The notes beneath the pieces were generated by a model that saw nothing but the letters and a program-made list of their open reading frames with translations, did not search any database and had not been told where the DNA came from. A program made the position numbers and the translations under genes. From Prevotella sp. CAG:1185 (lineage in GTDB: Bacteria; Bacteroidota; Bacteroidia; Bacteroidales; Bacteroidaceae), in NCBI GenBank assembly GCA_000436695.1, contig HF992652.1, positions 1-24,444 of the forward strand: DNA of 24,444 nucleotides, in the 5' to 3' direction. Of the stretch, positions 1-7,695 are shown piece by piece; the stretch's first letter is position 1, and each line of letters opens with the position of its first letter.

Positions 1-83
1 TCGGTTGAAGGCAAGAATTCCGTAAAAACGGATTTAAGCCATTGCAACATAACCTGGATAAAATAATCTTTCGAACACTAGTG

Positions 84-272
84 ATTGAAAATCCTTATAT
101 TTTATGCTGTCAAATTTTTCGCTACGCTCAACAACTCGTACAAATCCGACAGAACATTACTCTTGTGGATTATAAGCAACAGAGAATTGAAAATACTTAT
201 ATTTCATGCTGTCAAATTTTTCGCTGCGCTCAACAACTCGTGCAAATCTGACAGAATATTAGTTCTGTGGAT
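84..272. repeat. Two-copy imperfect tandem repeat, period 102 nt
   Basis: Units of 87 nt at 84-170 and 186-272 share nearly all bases, including the blocks ATGCTGTCAAATTTTTCGCT and CTCAACAACTCGT and a closing GTGGAT. They are separated by 15 unrelated bases. Within each unit CTGTC..ATTT near the start and AAATC.GACAG near the end are imperfectly complementary, so each copy could fold as a stem-loop. A third, shorter copy lies at 5717-5776. This fits a small dispersed intergenic repeat rather than coding DNA. It has too few units and no constant repeat/unique spacer layout, so it is not a CRISPR array. Confidence 0.85.
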
Positions 273-452
273 AAATAGATTTTTAACGGAAAAATTAGGA
301 CAAAAGATTTTTTGGAAATAGAAAATGAATGTGTAACGGATGTTAATAAATACAATACTTTGAGAATAATTCATTAACATACATTCACGTTTATGCCGTT
401 ATTTTGCCATAAAAAGTATGGTTTTATTGGCTAAATCAATGGAATTTGACTT

Positions 453-493
453 GCAAAAGGGGCACTTACGGAACGTAAACGGGCCACTTTTGC
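453..493. repeat. Compound hairpin with embedded direct repeat
   Basis: The arms GCAAAAGGGGC (453-463) and GCCACTTTTGC (483-493) pair over 11 positions with one G-T wobble. Inside the loop, TTACG-gaa-CGTAA forms a second small stem. The nonamer CGTAAACGG occurs twice, once in the loop and again just after the right arm. It is over 200 nt past the end of the TonB receptor gene, and no flanking T-run makes it an obvious terminator. It could be a dispersed palindromic element or a protein-binding site; the role is unknown. Confidence 0.55.
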
Positions 494-531
494 ACCGTAA
501 ACGGCAGAGTAATATTTTTTAACTGTTGAGG

Positions 532-613
532 TTTTCTTCTTAAAACGGCATAATACGCTGTGTTACAACGACTTAACTAAAACGTGAAAATTATGACGAT
601 TTTAAGAAGAAAA
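532..613. repeat. 14-bp perfect inverted repeat, 54-nt centre
   Basis: TTTTCTTCTTAAAA at 532-545 is matched exactly in reverse complement by TTTTAAGAAGAAAA at 600-613. The 54 bases between encode nothing recognisable. The unit is the size of a very small non-autonomous element or a long stem. I see no duplicated target site directly flanking it. Confidence 0.6.
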
Positions 614-737
614 GACGGAATCGGGATGAAGAACGACATCTGAGAGCGTTAAACGGTAAGAAATAATCCGTTTATTTTACATTTCAGAATGACACAAAGT
701 TATATTTATAATTGATTGAACAAGGGCCTTGCGATGC

Positions 738-3167
738 TCAAAACTTAAAACTGATGCTGGCATAAGGAAGGCAGTTGCCGTGCCAGATGGCGGAATAGAA
801 ACTGAGAAGATCCTCGTCGGACGGACGGCCAATGACATTATACAGTCCGCAGCGCAGGGCAAGGAGCTTGTTGCCGAAGGACTTTTCGAACGAATAGCCA
901 ACATCGACACGATAAACCAGCGGCTCACGGACTGTGCGGAACTGATCTTCGGGCTGTGTGTTGAAATCATCGCCAAACTCAAGCACCTTGCCCGAACGCA
1001 TCATGCCGCCGACAGACACGAGCGAATGGGTGTTGAGCTTAAACGACAAGGCTGCGCCCAACTGATGGGGCACGTCATAGAGCGACGGCATGCGGCCACG
1101 CTCAGGCATATAATCGAACCACTCGCGGCTGCGCGAAAAGGCATAAGAAAACTGAAGCATCCAGCGCTGCCAACTCTTGTTGAGATAAAAGCGCACACCG
1201 TAGCTGTCGCCGTTGCCCGCCATGACATACTGTCCCCAGCTGTCGTCGCCTACAAAGGCATCGGGGCGCAAGGCCAAAACGTTGTGGCGTGTCTTATAGA
1301 AAGCAGAAAGTTCAAACAGACCGCCGGTCATGAAATGCTTCCACCCCACCTCATAATGCTCCGACGAACGCGGCTTATAGCCGTCGATGCTCGGCATGCG
1401 GAAGTCGGTAGGCAAGTCCCATGAATAGAGCCTAAGACAATGATAAAACTGCTCCATCTTTGAGAAATGGAGATAAAGCAGGTCGTTGTCCGAAGGAAAA
1501 TACTTTACCGACAGGCGCGGCTGTATGCTGTAATAGTCTTTGCTGCCGTGAGGAAAATAGCCTACACCATGAACACCCACCTGAACAGACAGGCGCGACG
1601 ACACACGTATGTGATTGTCGTAGAAGAGCGACACCTGGCTGATAAGCTCGCGACGGGTGCGCACATCGTCGCCGAAGGCTGCTATGCGGTAAGTGTCGTA
1701 AGAATATTTGGCGCCCCAGCGGGCACGGTAAACGTTGTCGAGAATGTAGCTGAACTCAGTGGATGCGTTAAACGAGCGTATGCCGCTGCTGATATAGCCG
1801 TCGGAGCCAAGTCCGAGCATGTCTGTGCGTGCGCGGTTGGTGTGTCCCGAATAGAATAGCGACGTGCTGTTGCCCAGTTTGCCGGCCTGAGTGTTGAACG
1901 AAAGCTCATAGATGTTGTTGCTCCAGCGGATTACAGGGCCGTTATCGTTGTCGTAGAGCGGAAGGTTATAATTGTCGCGTGAGCCATAAGCCATGGCAGT
2001 GAGCGACGTTACCGGCGAAACCGAATAAGACAGTTTGGCGTTATAGTCGTAGGCAGAATGGTTAAGGCGGTCTTCTTCCGACCGCATGTTGTCGAAGAAG
2101 TCGAGCCAGCTTCTTCGTGCGCCCACCATGTATGAAAGTTTGTCTTTCACTATCGGTCCTTCTAACGTAACCGACGCGGCAGGCATGTCGAGCGAGAGGG
2201 TGTTGACAAAATCATTTTTGTTGCCGTCTTTAATATTAACTTCAGTAACCGACGAGAGCCGCCCTTCGAGGCGTGTGGAGAAAAAGCCTTTGTGGAATAC
2301 CACATTCTTTACGGCGTCGCCGTTGAATATAGGCAGCAGAGAGTTGAAGTGTCCGGGATGAAACACGGGCACGCCGTCGAGCAGAAACAGGTTCTCGTCG
2401 TTTCCTCCGCCGTCGACCTGCAGGTTGCTTCCAGCCATCGACGAGATGACGCCGGGCAGAATCCATATCTGCGAGAACAGGTCGTTGCGGCCGAACGAGA
2501 GCATGCTCGAAGGCGTAAGTCCGGCAAGTTCGCCGTCGCGCTTGACGGTTTCAACCGTAACCTCGTCAATCTCAAACGGCAGGGGTTTAAGATGAGTAAC
2601 TATAGTGCGGTCGGCGCCAACACTCAGATGCCGGCTTGCCGGTACATATCCCATATACGAAATGTTGAGCACATAAGTGCCCGGTCTGACATAAAGCCTG
2701 TAAACACCGTTGGCATCGGTAATGGCGGCAGCACGTTTTCCGTCGCCGCGTTCAAGACTAACCACCGCCCCGTAGAGGCGTTCGCCACTCTCCTCCTCGA
2801 GCACCGTTCCGCTGACGCAGACGTTCTCAATCTTTTCAATCTGCAAGAGCAGCTTGCGCGGAGGCACAAACGCCGTGCGCACCTTATAGCCGTCGAGAAC
2901 TTTAGTGAGCAGACTGCCCACGGTGTAGACGCCCGGCCGGCTGATGCCTACAACCTTGTTGACATCAACCTGAGCCGGATTGTAAGATATCACGATACCG
3001 AGGTCGGCCTCTATCTTGGACAGCCACTGCAAAACAGAAGCAGAAGAGGCGTTGACGCGCAACGTCTCTTCTGTCAGCACGCGCGCATTGTCTGAATTCT
3101 GCGCCTGTGCCAGAGTCATCCTAAACAAAAAAAGGGCTAATACCCACAGTATCTTTCTTACGTTCAT
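738..3167 (-). CDS. FecA-type TonB-dependent outer-membrane receptor
   Basis: An 809-residue outer-membrane receptor that would import a ligand using TonB energy and, by its family, report ligand binding to the FecR protein encoded just upstream. A signal peptide occupies about residues 1-22. It is followed by a secretin/TonB N-terminal (STN) signalling domain (about 33-112), a carboxypeptidase-regulatory-like beta-sandwich (116-200), a plug domain (215-312, with LPGV at 237-240 and FLLDGVPV near 261-268) and a beta-barrel ending in the typical aromatic C-terminus ISFKF. Its start overlaps the fecR stop by 4 bases (ATGA), indicating translational coupling. The STN domain next to FecR and an ECF sigma factor is the classical surface-signalling arrangement. 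No SusD-like partner gene follows, so the substrate could be an iron chelate, peptide or glycan; the sequence does not decide. Confidence 0.93.
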   Translation of the reverse strand: MNVRKILWVLALFLFRMTLAQAQNSDNARVLTEETLRVNASSASVLQWLSKIEADLGIVISYNPAQVDVNKVVGISRPGVYTVGSLLTKVLDGYKVRTAFVPPRKLLLQIEKIENVCVSGTVLEEESGERLYGAVVSLERGDGKRAAAITDANGVYRLYVRPGTYVLNISYMGYVPASRHLSVGADRTIVTHLKPLPFEIDEVTVETVKRDGELAGLTPSSMLSFGRNDLFSQIWILPGVISSMAGSNLQVDGGGNDENLFLLDGVPVFHPGHFNSLLPIFNGDAVKNVVFHKGFFSTRLEGRLSSVTEVNIKDGNKNDFVNTLSLDMPAASVTLEGPIVKDKLSYMVGARRSWLDFFDNMRSEEDRLNHSAYDYNAKLSYSVSPVTSLTAMAYGSRDNYNLPLYDNDNGPVIRWSNNIYELSFNTQAGKLGNSTSLFYSGHTNRARTDMLGLGSDGYISSGIRSFNASTEFSYILDNVYRARWGAKYSYDTYRIAAFGDDVRTRRELISQVSLFYDNHIRVSSRLSVQVGVHGVGYFPHGSKDYYSIQPRLSVKYFPSDNDLLYLHFSKMEQFYHCLRLYSWDLPTDFRMPSIDGYKPRSSEHYEVGWKHFMTGGLFELSAFYKTRHNVLALRPDAFVGDDSWGQYVMAGNGDSYGVRFYLNKSWQRWMLQFSYAFSRSREWFDYMPERGRMPSLYDVPHQLGAALSFKLNTHSLVSVGGMMRSGKVLEFGDDFNTQPEDQFRTVREPLVYRVDVGYSFEKSFGNKLLALRCGLYNVIGRPSDEDLLSFYSAIWHGNCLPYASISFKF

Positions 3168-4132
3168 TTATAAAGCATGTAATGTTTGCCTGCCGCAAGG
3201 GTCTTATACCTGCATCCGCAGACAAAGGCAAGCTCCTTGGCTATCTCGTCGCCGTCGGCACCGTCGATGCGGGTTGTAATAAAGTTGTCGTCAAGTCCCG
3301 AACCGAGGTCAATGCGTATTCCGGTGTGATTCTCGATCTCGGCCACCACCTTGACCAAAGGCTCGTTGCTGAACACCAGCGACACATCGGCATCGTCAGT
3401 ACCGAAACGCGCGGCGGGCGAGCCTATCACTCCGGTGCGCAGACGGCCGTCAATAAGTTCGGCCTTCTCGTTTTTCTCAATGACTACGCTCTCGCGACCG
3501 GTGGTAACCTTCACGCGTCCTGTCTTTACATACACTCCGGCATTTTCTTCATGCGAGGCATCGACAAGGAACGAGGTGCCCATGACGAGGACATTCATCA
3601 TGTCGGTTTCAACCTTAAAGCTTGCTCCGTGCTGTTTCTTAACCTTAAAGAAAGCCTTGCCCTTCAGGCGCGCCAGCCTCATTTTGTCGGCGCTTTTGCC
3701 TGTGTAGGCCAGCGTGGCTTCAGGATAGAGCACCACCTCCGAACTGTCGGGCAGCAGGATATGCTGCTCTGCCGCTCCGTTGTTGGCATACTGCACCATG
3801 TCTGAGCCGCGGCCGCCTGAAAGATATGGCAGCGCAAGGACCACGATGAGCAGCAGCGCAGCCGCCACCGACACAATGAGCATAGCCTTATGGCGCATGC
3901 CGCTCCACAAAGAGCCGCGGAGCCTCGGCTCCACCTTGCGCCATGCCGCGCCGGCATCGAACATGGCCGGGTCGGGCGTGGCAGCAGAAGCGCTCATAAG
4001 CTTCTTCAGCCTTACATACTCTCCCTCATTAGCCTTTATCCAGCTTTCGAGCAAGCTCTGCTGCCGTGGCGTAAGCCCTTCGTGGGCAAAATGCCTCGCA
4101 AGCAACCCGTTGATATCTTCATTGCTGTTCAT
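3164..4132 (-). CDS. fecR: FecR-family anti-sigma factor
   Basis: A 322-residue single-pass inner-membrane regulator. Residues 1-75 form the cytoplasmic sigma-binding region. A hydrophobic helix lies at about 82-104 (MLIVSVAAALLLIVVLA). The periplasmic FecR domain follows (about 120-210, with the family motif LPDSSEVVLYPEATL at 127-141), then a C-terminal STN-like DUF4974 domain (about 251-320). By family, it holds the sigma factor inactive until the receptor's STN domain contacts its periplasmic part. The gene lies 2 bases after the sigma-factor stop and overlaps the receptor start by 4 bases, so the three are almost certainly one transcript. Confidence 0.95.
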   Translation of the reverse strand: MNSNEDINGLLARHFAHEGLTPRQQSLLESWIKANEGEYVRLKKLMSASAATPDPAMFDAGAAWRKVEPRLRGSLWSGMRHKAMLIVSVAAALLLIVVLALPYLSGGRGSDMVQYANNGAAEQHILLPDSSEVVLYPEATLAYTGKSADKMRLARLKGKAFFKVKKQHGASFKVETDMMNVLVMGTSFLVDASHEENAGVYVKTGRVKVTTGRESVVIEKNEKAELIDGRLRTGVIGSPAARFGTDDADVSLVFSNEPLVKVVAEIENHTGIRIDLGSGLDDNFITTRIDGADGDEIAKELAFVCGCRYKTLAAGKHYMLYK

Positions 4133-4134
4133 CT

Positions 4135-4698
4135 TTACTCCCGATTTAAAATGATTGATAAAATGATTGTTACAAGCGCCGCCATGACAAAGCTGTTGGT
4201 TGCCACATACCGGCGAAGCAGCTTCATGGCCTTGGTCATCTGGTTTTCGACAGTCTTTTCCGACAGGTTAAGGCTCGACGCTATCTCGCGATACTTCATG
4301 CCGTGCATCTTAGCCATCACGAAGATTTCGCGGCAGCGTCCGGGCAGTGTCGACAAGGCAGCCTCAAGTCTGTCTTCTACAGCAGGCTCGCCGTCGTCGT
4401 GTCCGCTGACGGCTGTCTCCTCGTCGCTAATCTGACGGCTGTCTATAGGCACTATGTCGCAACTACGCTTACGCAAGAACGAAATACACCGGTTTCGAAC
4501 GGCAGTGGTTATGTACGCGGCAAACTCGTTCTCGGGCATGTCGTCGAGCTCCTTGTCCCACACGTTGACAAACAGTTCCTGGACAATGTCCTCAGAGTCG
4601 TCCCTGTCGGAAACATATCCATAGGCTATGCAGCACAGCCTAGGATAATGTTTCAGAAATCTCGACTTAAAAAGTTCTTTTCTACTGACTTTCATCAT
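4135..4698 (-). CDS. ECF (FecI-like) RNA polymerase sigma factor with hydrophobic C-terminal tail
   Basis: A 187-residue sigma-70 family protein of the extracytoplasmic-function class. Region 2 covers about 10-75, including SEDIVQELFVNVWDKE (35-50) for core and -10 binding. Region 4 covers about 113-163, with LPGRCREIF and the helix-turn-helix YREIASSLNLSEKTVENQ. It should direct polymerase to target promoters when released by the downstream FecR protein. The last 19 residues are strongly hydrophobic (FVMAALVTIILSIIL), an unusual end for a soluble sigma factor and long enough to be a membrane anchor. The first two codons are both Met, so the start could be one codon later. It lies 25 bases after the barrel gene. 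Confidence 0.94.
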   Translation of the reverse strand: MMKVSRKELFKSRFLKHYPRLCCIAYGYVSDRDDSEDIVQELFVNVWDKELDDMPENEFAAYITTAVRNRCISFLRKRSCDIVPIDSRQISDEETAVSGHDDGEPAVEDRLEAALSTLPGRCREIFVMAKMHGMKYREIASSLNLSEKTVENQMTKAMKLLRRYVATNSFVMAALVTIILSIILNRE

Positions 4699-4723
4699 TG
4701 CGTATGCGTAAAATTACCGATAA

Positions 4724-5326
4724 CTAAAATCTAAAGCTCAAACCTGCAGTGACAAAGCCCTTATGTCCGAGTCCGGCCTCAAGGAATCCTCCTATAGTCT
4801 CGTTGCCTATTCTCAGGGCAATGGGATTAACCTGATATGCAAACGACGTGTTAAGGTCGGCTTTGGCAGCAGATGCTTTTCCGGCTTCGGTAAGTCCCTT
4901 CTCGGTGTGGCGCTTGAGGCTCACTCCGGCAGATACGTTGCCGTAAAGCTCGATAAGTCTGCCTTTAAGATAAACAAACTCTGCAGTGGGCAGTACCATG
5001 AAGTTAAGCTCTCGTTCTTTTATCGAAGGTGTCTTGTCACCGGCCAGCGTCAGCTTGCTCGTAGTGTGAGAAAAGCCCAGGTCAGCACCCACTCTGAAAC
5101 GATTGATTGCATAACGGTAGCCAAGTCCGTAAACTATCGAGGCTTTCTCGTCTGTACGTTTGCTGCCGGTAACGGCATCGGCTAGACCGAGTCCCAGCAC
5201 GTCGACCGTACTCTGAGTTAATCCGTCGCTGACCGAAATACGTATCTCGTGTTTGTTGTCCTGAGCGTTAACCACGTTGACACCTGCGAAAATGCACAAA
5301 GATAATACAAATACTTTAAATTTCAT
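4724..5326 (-). CDS. Small outer-membrane beta-barrel protein, first gene of the sigma/anti-sigma operon
   Basis: A 200-residue predicted outer-membrane protein of unknown function. I chose the start at 5326 (MKFKVF...) because it opens a clean signal peptide (cleavage near VNA, residues 19-21); an upstream in-frame Met at 5368 would place charged residues before it. The mature part alternates short polar and aromatic beta strands (YGLGYRYAINRFRVGADLGF) and ends in GLSFRF, the usual C-terminal signature of an outer-membrane barrel. It resembles the OmpA-N/opacity-like 8-10 strand barrels of Bacteroidota in general layout, but I do not recognise a named family. It is 25 bases ahead of the ECF sigma gene on the same strand, so it is likely cotranscribed and may take part in sensing or be an autoregulated target. 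Confidence 0.8.
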   Translation of the reverse strand: MKFKVFVLSLCIFAGVNVVNAQDNKHEIRISVSDGLTQSTVDVLGLGLADAVTGSKRTDEKASIVYGLGYRYAINRFRVGADLGFSHTTSKLTLAGDKTPSIKERELNFMVLPTAEFVYLKGRLIELYGNVSAGVSLKRHTEKGLTEAGKASAAKADLNTSFAYQVNPIALRIGNETIGGFLEAGLGHKGFVTAGLSFRF

Positions 5327-5600
5327 AATGCTTGATTTTTTATTGTTAATATTATTTTCTTTTATCACTCTTTGCCCTCATAACGCAGCTAAAGCAAAAT
5401 ACCCCTATAGGGTTTCTGCTTTTTTTCAAAAAAAGTTTCTCTAAACAGTGTTTTCAATATCAACACAAATATCACAGAGTGTGGATAACTAATATAACAC
5501 AATGACAGTCAACACTTTACACAACAAGAAAAGAAAGTGAAAAACTAAGAAAATAAAATAACGTTACGCAATAAGAAAATAAAATAAGAAAACTAATGTG

Positions 5601-5623
5601 CCGGCTGATTTGCAATCTGCCGG
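5601..5623. repeat. REP-like imperfect palindrome
   Basis: CCGGC-t-GATT-tgc-AATC-t-GCCGG forms a hairpin with two symmetrical stems, one T-T mismatch and a 3-nt loop. The core GATTTGCAATC resembles the GGATT..AATCC palindromes in the neighbouring repeat copy at 5717-5776. I infer that these are members of a family of small palindromic intergenic repeats; no mobilising gene is visible nearby. Confidence 0.5.
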
Positions 5624-5716
5624 AATCGAGTACCAGAACCAACGGTCAGCGAAGCTAATTTGCGATCCGAAATTCATACCTATTTTTATTTTTACATAGG
5701 AAGTTTTGCGGATCAC

Positions 5717-5776
5717 AGATCCTTATATTTAATGCTGCCGAATTACAAATCCGACAGAACATTTGCTTTGTGGATT
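5717..5776. repeat. Third, shorter copy of the left-end dispersed repeat
   Basis: The blocks ATCCTTATATTTAATGCTG, ACAAATCCGACAGAACAT and TGTGGATTA match the units at 84-170 and 186-272 in the same order and orientation. About two dozen bases containing CGCTACGCTCAACAACTCGT are missing from the middle. What is left, CTGCCGAATT-aca-AATCCGACAG, is a compact hairpin with two mismatches. The longer copies may therefore be insertions into this hairpin loop, or this copy may be a deletion. Confidence 0.7.
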
Positions 5777-5851
5777 AATAACAACTATAAGAAGCTATAA
5801 GAGATTAGTCTGAGCGTAACGAAAAAACAAATGACAATTTGGGCTGAAACA

Positions 5852-5883
5852 TAAAAAAAACCGCACTCAGAAGATGAGTGCGG
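5852..5883 (-). terminator. Rho-independent terminator of the holB-ricT-gldH transcript
   Basis: On the minus strand, CCGCACTCA pairs perfectly with TGAGTGCGG across a 5-nt loop and is followed by a run of eight T. It lies about 95 bases past the gldH stop. Confidence 0.88.
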
Positions 5884-5976
5884 CTTGACTTGATAATTAG
5901 ACTAAATTATATTTTAAACAGAAAGAGAATTCTAATAACGATTCTGCAAAACGTATTGACTGAAACAAAAAACGGA

Positions 5977-6450
5977 TTATCTCCTCGTAAGTTTCAGACC
6001 AACATCGGATATGCCGGGCATTATCTCGCGCTTCATTATGTGACGGACACAGATGTGAAGTGAGTCGCCCTTGTTAAGACTTATATCCGACACGATGAAG
6101 TTATACTGGAAACAGCTTACACCATTGCCCAAAACGTTGCCTTTTTCATCGGCAAGACGGCAGTTAACGGTGTCGGTGTAGAGCATGTGGCCCGGCTCGA
6201 CGGTATGCTCTACTACAAGGCTCAGCCCCGTAAACGGGAATGAGGTGCTTGTGCGCAGACCAAGTTCGAGACGGTAACGGCCGGCATCCTTGACCGGAGG
6301 AACATCGAACGAGAGTGTGTCGTTCTTCTCCCAGCCAACAAGCGGCGTGTGATTGTATTTGTCGTAAATCACATCGCTGTCGCACGAACTCAACGCCACA
6401 GCCACTAAGGCTACAGCCAACAGAAAATATAATTTCACTAAACGTTTCAT
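5977..6450 (-). CDS. gldH: Gliding motility lipoprotein GldH
   Basis: A 157-residue lipoprotein. The N-terminal helix ends in the lipobox LSSC, with the acylated Cys at residue 23. The mature part (DSDVIYDKYNHTPLVGWEKN...) matches the GldH family in length and style, including its early DxYDxY-like region, the W near residue 40, and a beta-rich single domain. In gliding Bacteroidota GldH belongs to a lipoprotein set needed for motility. In non-gliding Prevotella-type bacteria it persists, and its job there is unclear. The start codon overlaps the ricT stop by 4 bases (ATGA), so the two are coupled. It is the last gene of the transcript, followed by a strong terminator. Confidence 0.85.
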   Translation of the reverse strand: MKRLVKLYFLLAVALVAVALSSCDSDVIYDKYNHTPLVGWEKNDTLSFDVPPVKDAGRYRLELGLRTSTSFPFTGLSLVVEHTVEPGHMLYTDTVNCRLADEKGNVLGNGVSCFQYNFIVSDISLNKGDSLHICVRHIMKREIMPGISDVGLKLTRR

Positions 6451-7655
6451 TGTTTGTATGCCTTCTCCTGCCTGTCGCCGCCCTGCGGCTTCTGCTGTCC
6501 CTTATCTGCTGACGGAGCTTTGCCGCGTCCCTTGGCTGCCTGACGCGCCGGACGGCTCTTTGAGCGGCGCTTCTTCTTGCTCTTGTCAAAACGGGTAAGA
6601 CTCTCGTTGGCAAGAAGATCGGAAGAGTGGTTGCTCTGCTCCTTTATGTCGCCGTCGCTCTGAAGCGACATTGGCTTTTCGCCCTTTTTGTTCAATTCTA
6701 TTATGTCGAGTGCCCTCTTAGCCGTTATGGTCTCAAGATTCGACGCTATCTTCTTGTCGGATGAATAAGTGACAAGACCGGCAAGAATGTCTGTCTTGAA
6801 CAGATAATAGTCGCCGTCCTGAGTTTCGAGTACAACCTCGCGGCTCGGCAGCCTGCGGCTTGCTTCGATATAGTTGTCAACCTCGTAGTTGAGACAGCAC
6901 TTCAGCTTGGCACACATTCCAGCAAGCTTCTGCGGATTGAGCGATATTTCCTGATAGCGCGCAGCGCCGGTGCTGACCGACACAAAGTTTTTCATCCATG
7001 TGGCACAGCACAGTTCGCGTCCGCACGGACCTGTACCTCCTATTCGTCCTGCCTCCTGGCGCGCTCCGATCTGCTTCATCTCTATACGCACATGGAAAGT
7101 TTCGGCAAGCACCTTGATAAGCTGACGGAAGTCTACACGCTCGTCGGCTATATAATAGAATATGGCTTTGTTGCCGTCGCCCTGATACTCCACGTCGCCA
7201 ATCTTCATCTGCAGGTTAAGGCTCTTGGCTATCTGTCGGCTCTGTATCATCGTAGCGTGTTCGCGGCTCTTGGCCTCGCGGTATTTTTCCATATCCACGG
7301 GCTTGGCTATGCGGTATATGCGCTTGATGTCGTCGGCCGACTTCAGGTTGGCTTTCTTTATCTGCAGCTCAACGAGCTTGCCGGTAAGCGTAACCACACC
7401 AATGTCGTGTCCGGGATTAGCCTCAACGGCAACAATGTCGCCCTTTCTGAGGTCGAGATTGTTTACGTTGTGATAATATCCCTTGCGGGTGTTCTTAAAC
7501 TGCACCTCAACAAGGTCGGTGCTCTGGGCGTTGCCCGGAACGTCGGCCAGCCAGTCGTAAGTGTTGAGCTGGCGGTCCTGACGGCCGCATCCTCTCAGAC
7601 ACAGACCACGGTCGCACCCGTTGTATATAAAGAATTTCTTGTTTTTTAGATCCAT
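6447..7655 (-). CDS. ricT: PSP1-domain protein RicT (YaaT-like), iron-sulfur RNA-metabolism adaptor
   Basis: A 402-residue PSP1 protein. It has three N-terminal Cys (14, 19, 23, in CDRGLCLRGC), the PSP1 core (about 46-190) and a second Cys cluster, CGRELCC (211-217) plus C248, C253 and C254. In Bacillus subtilis RicT joins RicA and RicF in an Fe-S complex that modulates RNase Y-dependent mRNA processing; the Cys pattern suggests metal or Fe-S binding here too. The last 45-50 residues are a low-complexity Lys/Arg/Gln-rich tail (KSKKKRRSKSRPARQAAKGR...), absent from typical RicT and plausibly RNA-binding. It starts 40 bases after the holB stop. Position next to the clamp-loader delta' gene matches yaaT in Firmicutes. 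Confidence 0.9.
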   Translation of the reverse strand: MDLKNKKFFIYNGCDRGLCLRGCGRQDRQLNTYDWLADVPGNAQSTDLVEVQFKNTRKGYYHNVNNLDLRKGDIVAVEANPGHDIGVVTLTGKLVELQIKKANLKSADDIKRIYRIAKPVDMEKYREAKSREHATMIQSRQIAKSLNLQMKIGDVEYQGDGNKAIFYYIADERVDFRQLIKVLAETFHVRIEMKQIGARQEAGRIGGTGPCGRELCCATWMKNFVSVSTGAARYQEISLNPQKLAGMCAKLKCCLNYEVDNYIEASRRLPSREVVLETQDGDYYLFKTDILAGLVTYSSDKKIASNLETITAKRALDIIELNKKGEKPMSLQSDGDIKEQSNHSSDLLANESLTRFDKSKKKRRSKSRPARQAAKGRGKAPSADKGQQKPQGGDRQEKAYKQ

Positions 7656-7695
7656 CTGCTAATAATTTAAAATATATATTATTTCGGCGTAAAGC

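Larger units (their letters stand above)
1..737. other. Non-coding, repeat-rich left end
   Basis: No convincing gene lies here. The two short plus-strand frames in the first 320 bases simply translate the two units of a tandem repeat. The stretch is AT-rich and carries three structures listed separately: a tandem duplication (84-272), a compound hairpin (453-493) and a 14-bp inverted repeat (532-613). A weak stem near 658-682 (GTAA-type arms with a mismatch) lies downstream of the stop of the minus-strand TonB receptor and could end that transcript, but it is not convincing. No transposase remnant was recognised. Confidence 0.7.
5327..5976. other. Non-coding region with palindromes and direct repeats
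   Basis: No credible gene. From left to right: a perfect 10-bp palindrome CCCTATAGGG (5403-5412) upstream of the barrel/sigma operon; a DnaA-box-like TGTGGATAA (5480-5488); AT-rich direct repeats TAAGAAAATAAAATA at 5546-5560 and 5572-5586; an imperfect palindrome 5601-5623; GGATC-aca-GATCC (5710-5722); a short copy of the left-end repeat (5717-5776); and the gldH terminator (5852-5883). The operon promoter must lie near 5370-5420, but I cannot find a clean TAnnTTTG there. Confidence 0.6.

Noticed and set aside
84..272. CRISPR-like array
   Set aside because: Only two units, the repeated part is 87 nt long, and there are no short unique spacers or cas genes.
42..321. Two overlapping short plus-strand reading frames
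   Set aside because: They translate the tandem repeat units in different frames, giving the same Cys/Phe-rich string twice; no start context or family resemblance.
532..613. Insertion sequence
   Set aside because: No transposase or target-site duplication; too short to be more than a miniature element.
729..3279. Long plus-strand frames opposite the TonB receptor and fecR
   Set aside because: They are antisense shadows of genes with clear domains; composition is Arg/His/Ala-rich without motifs.
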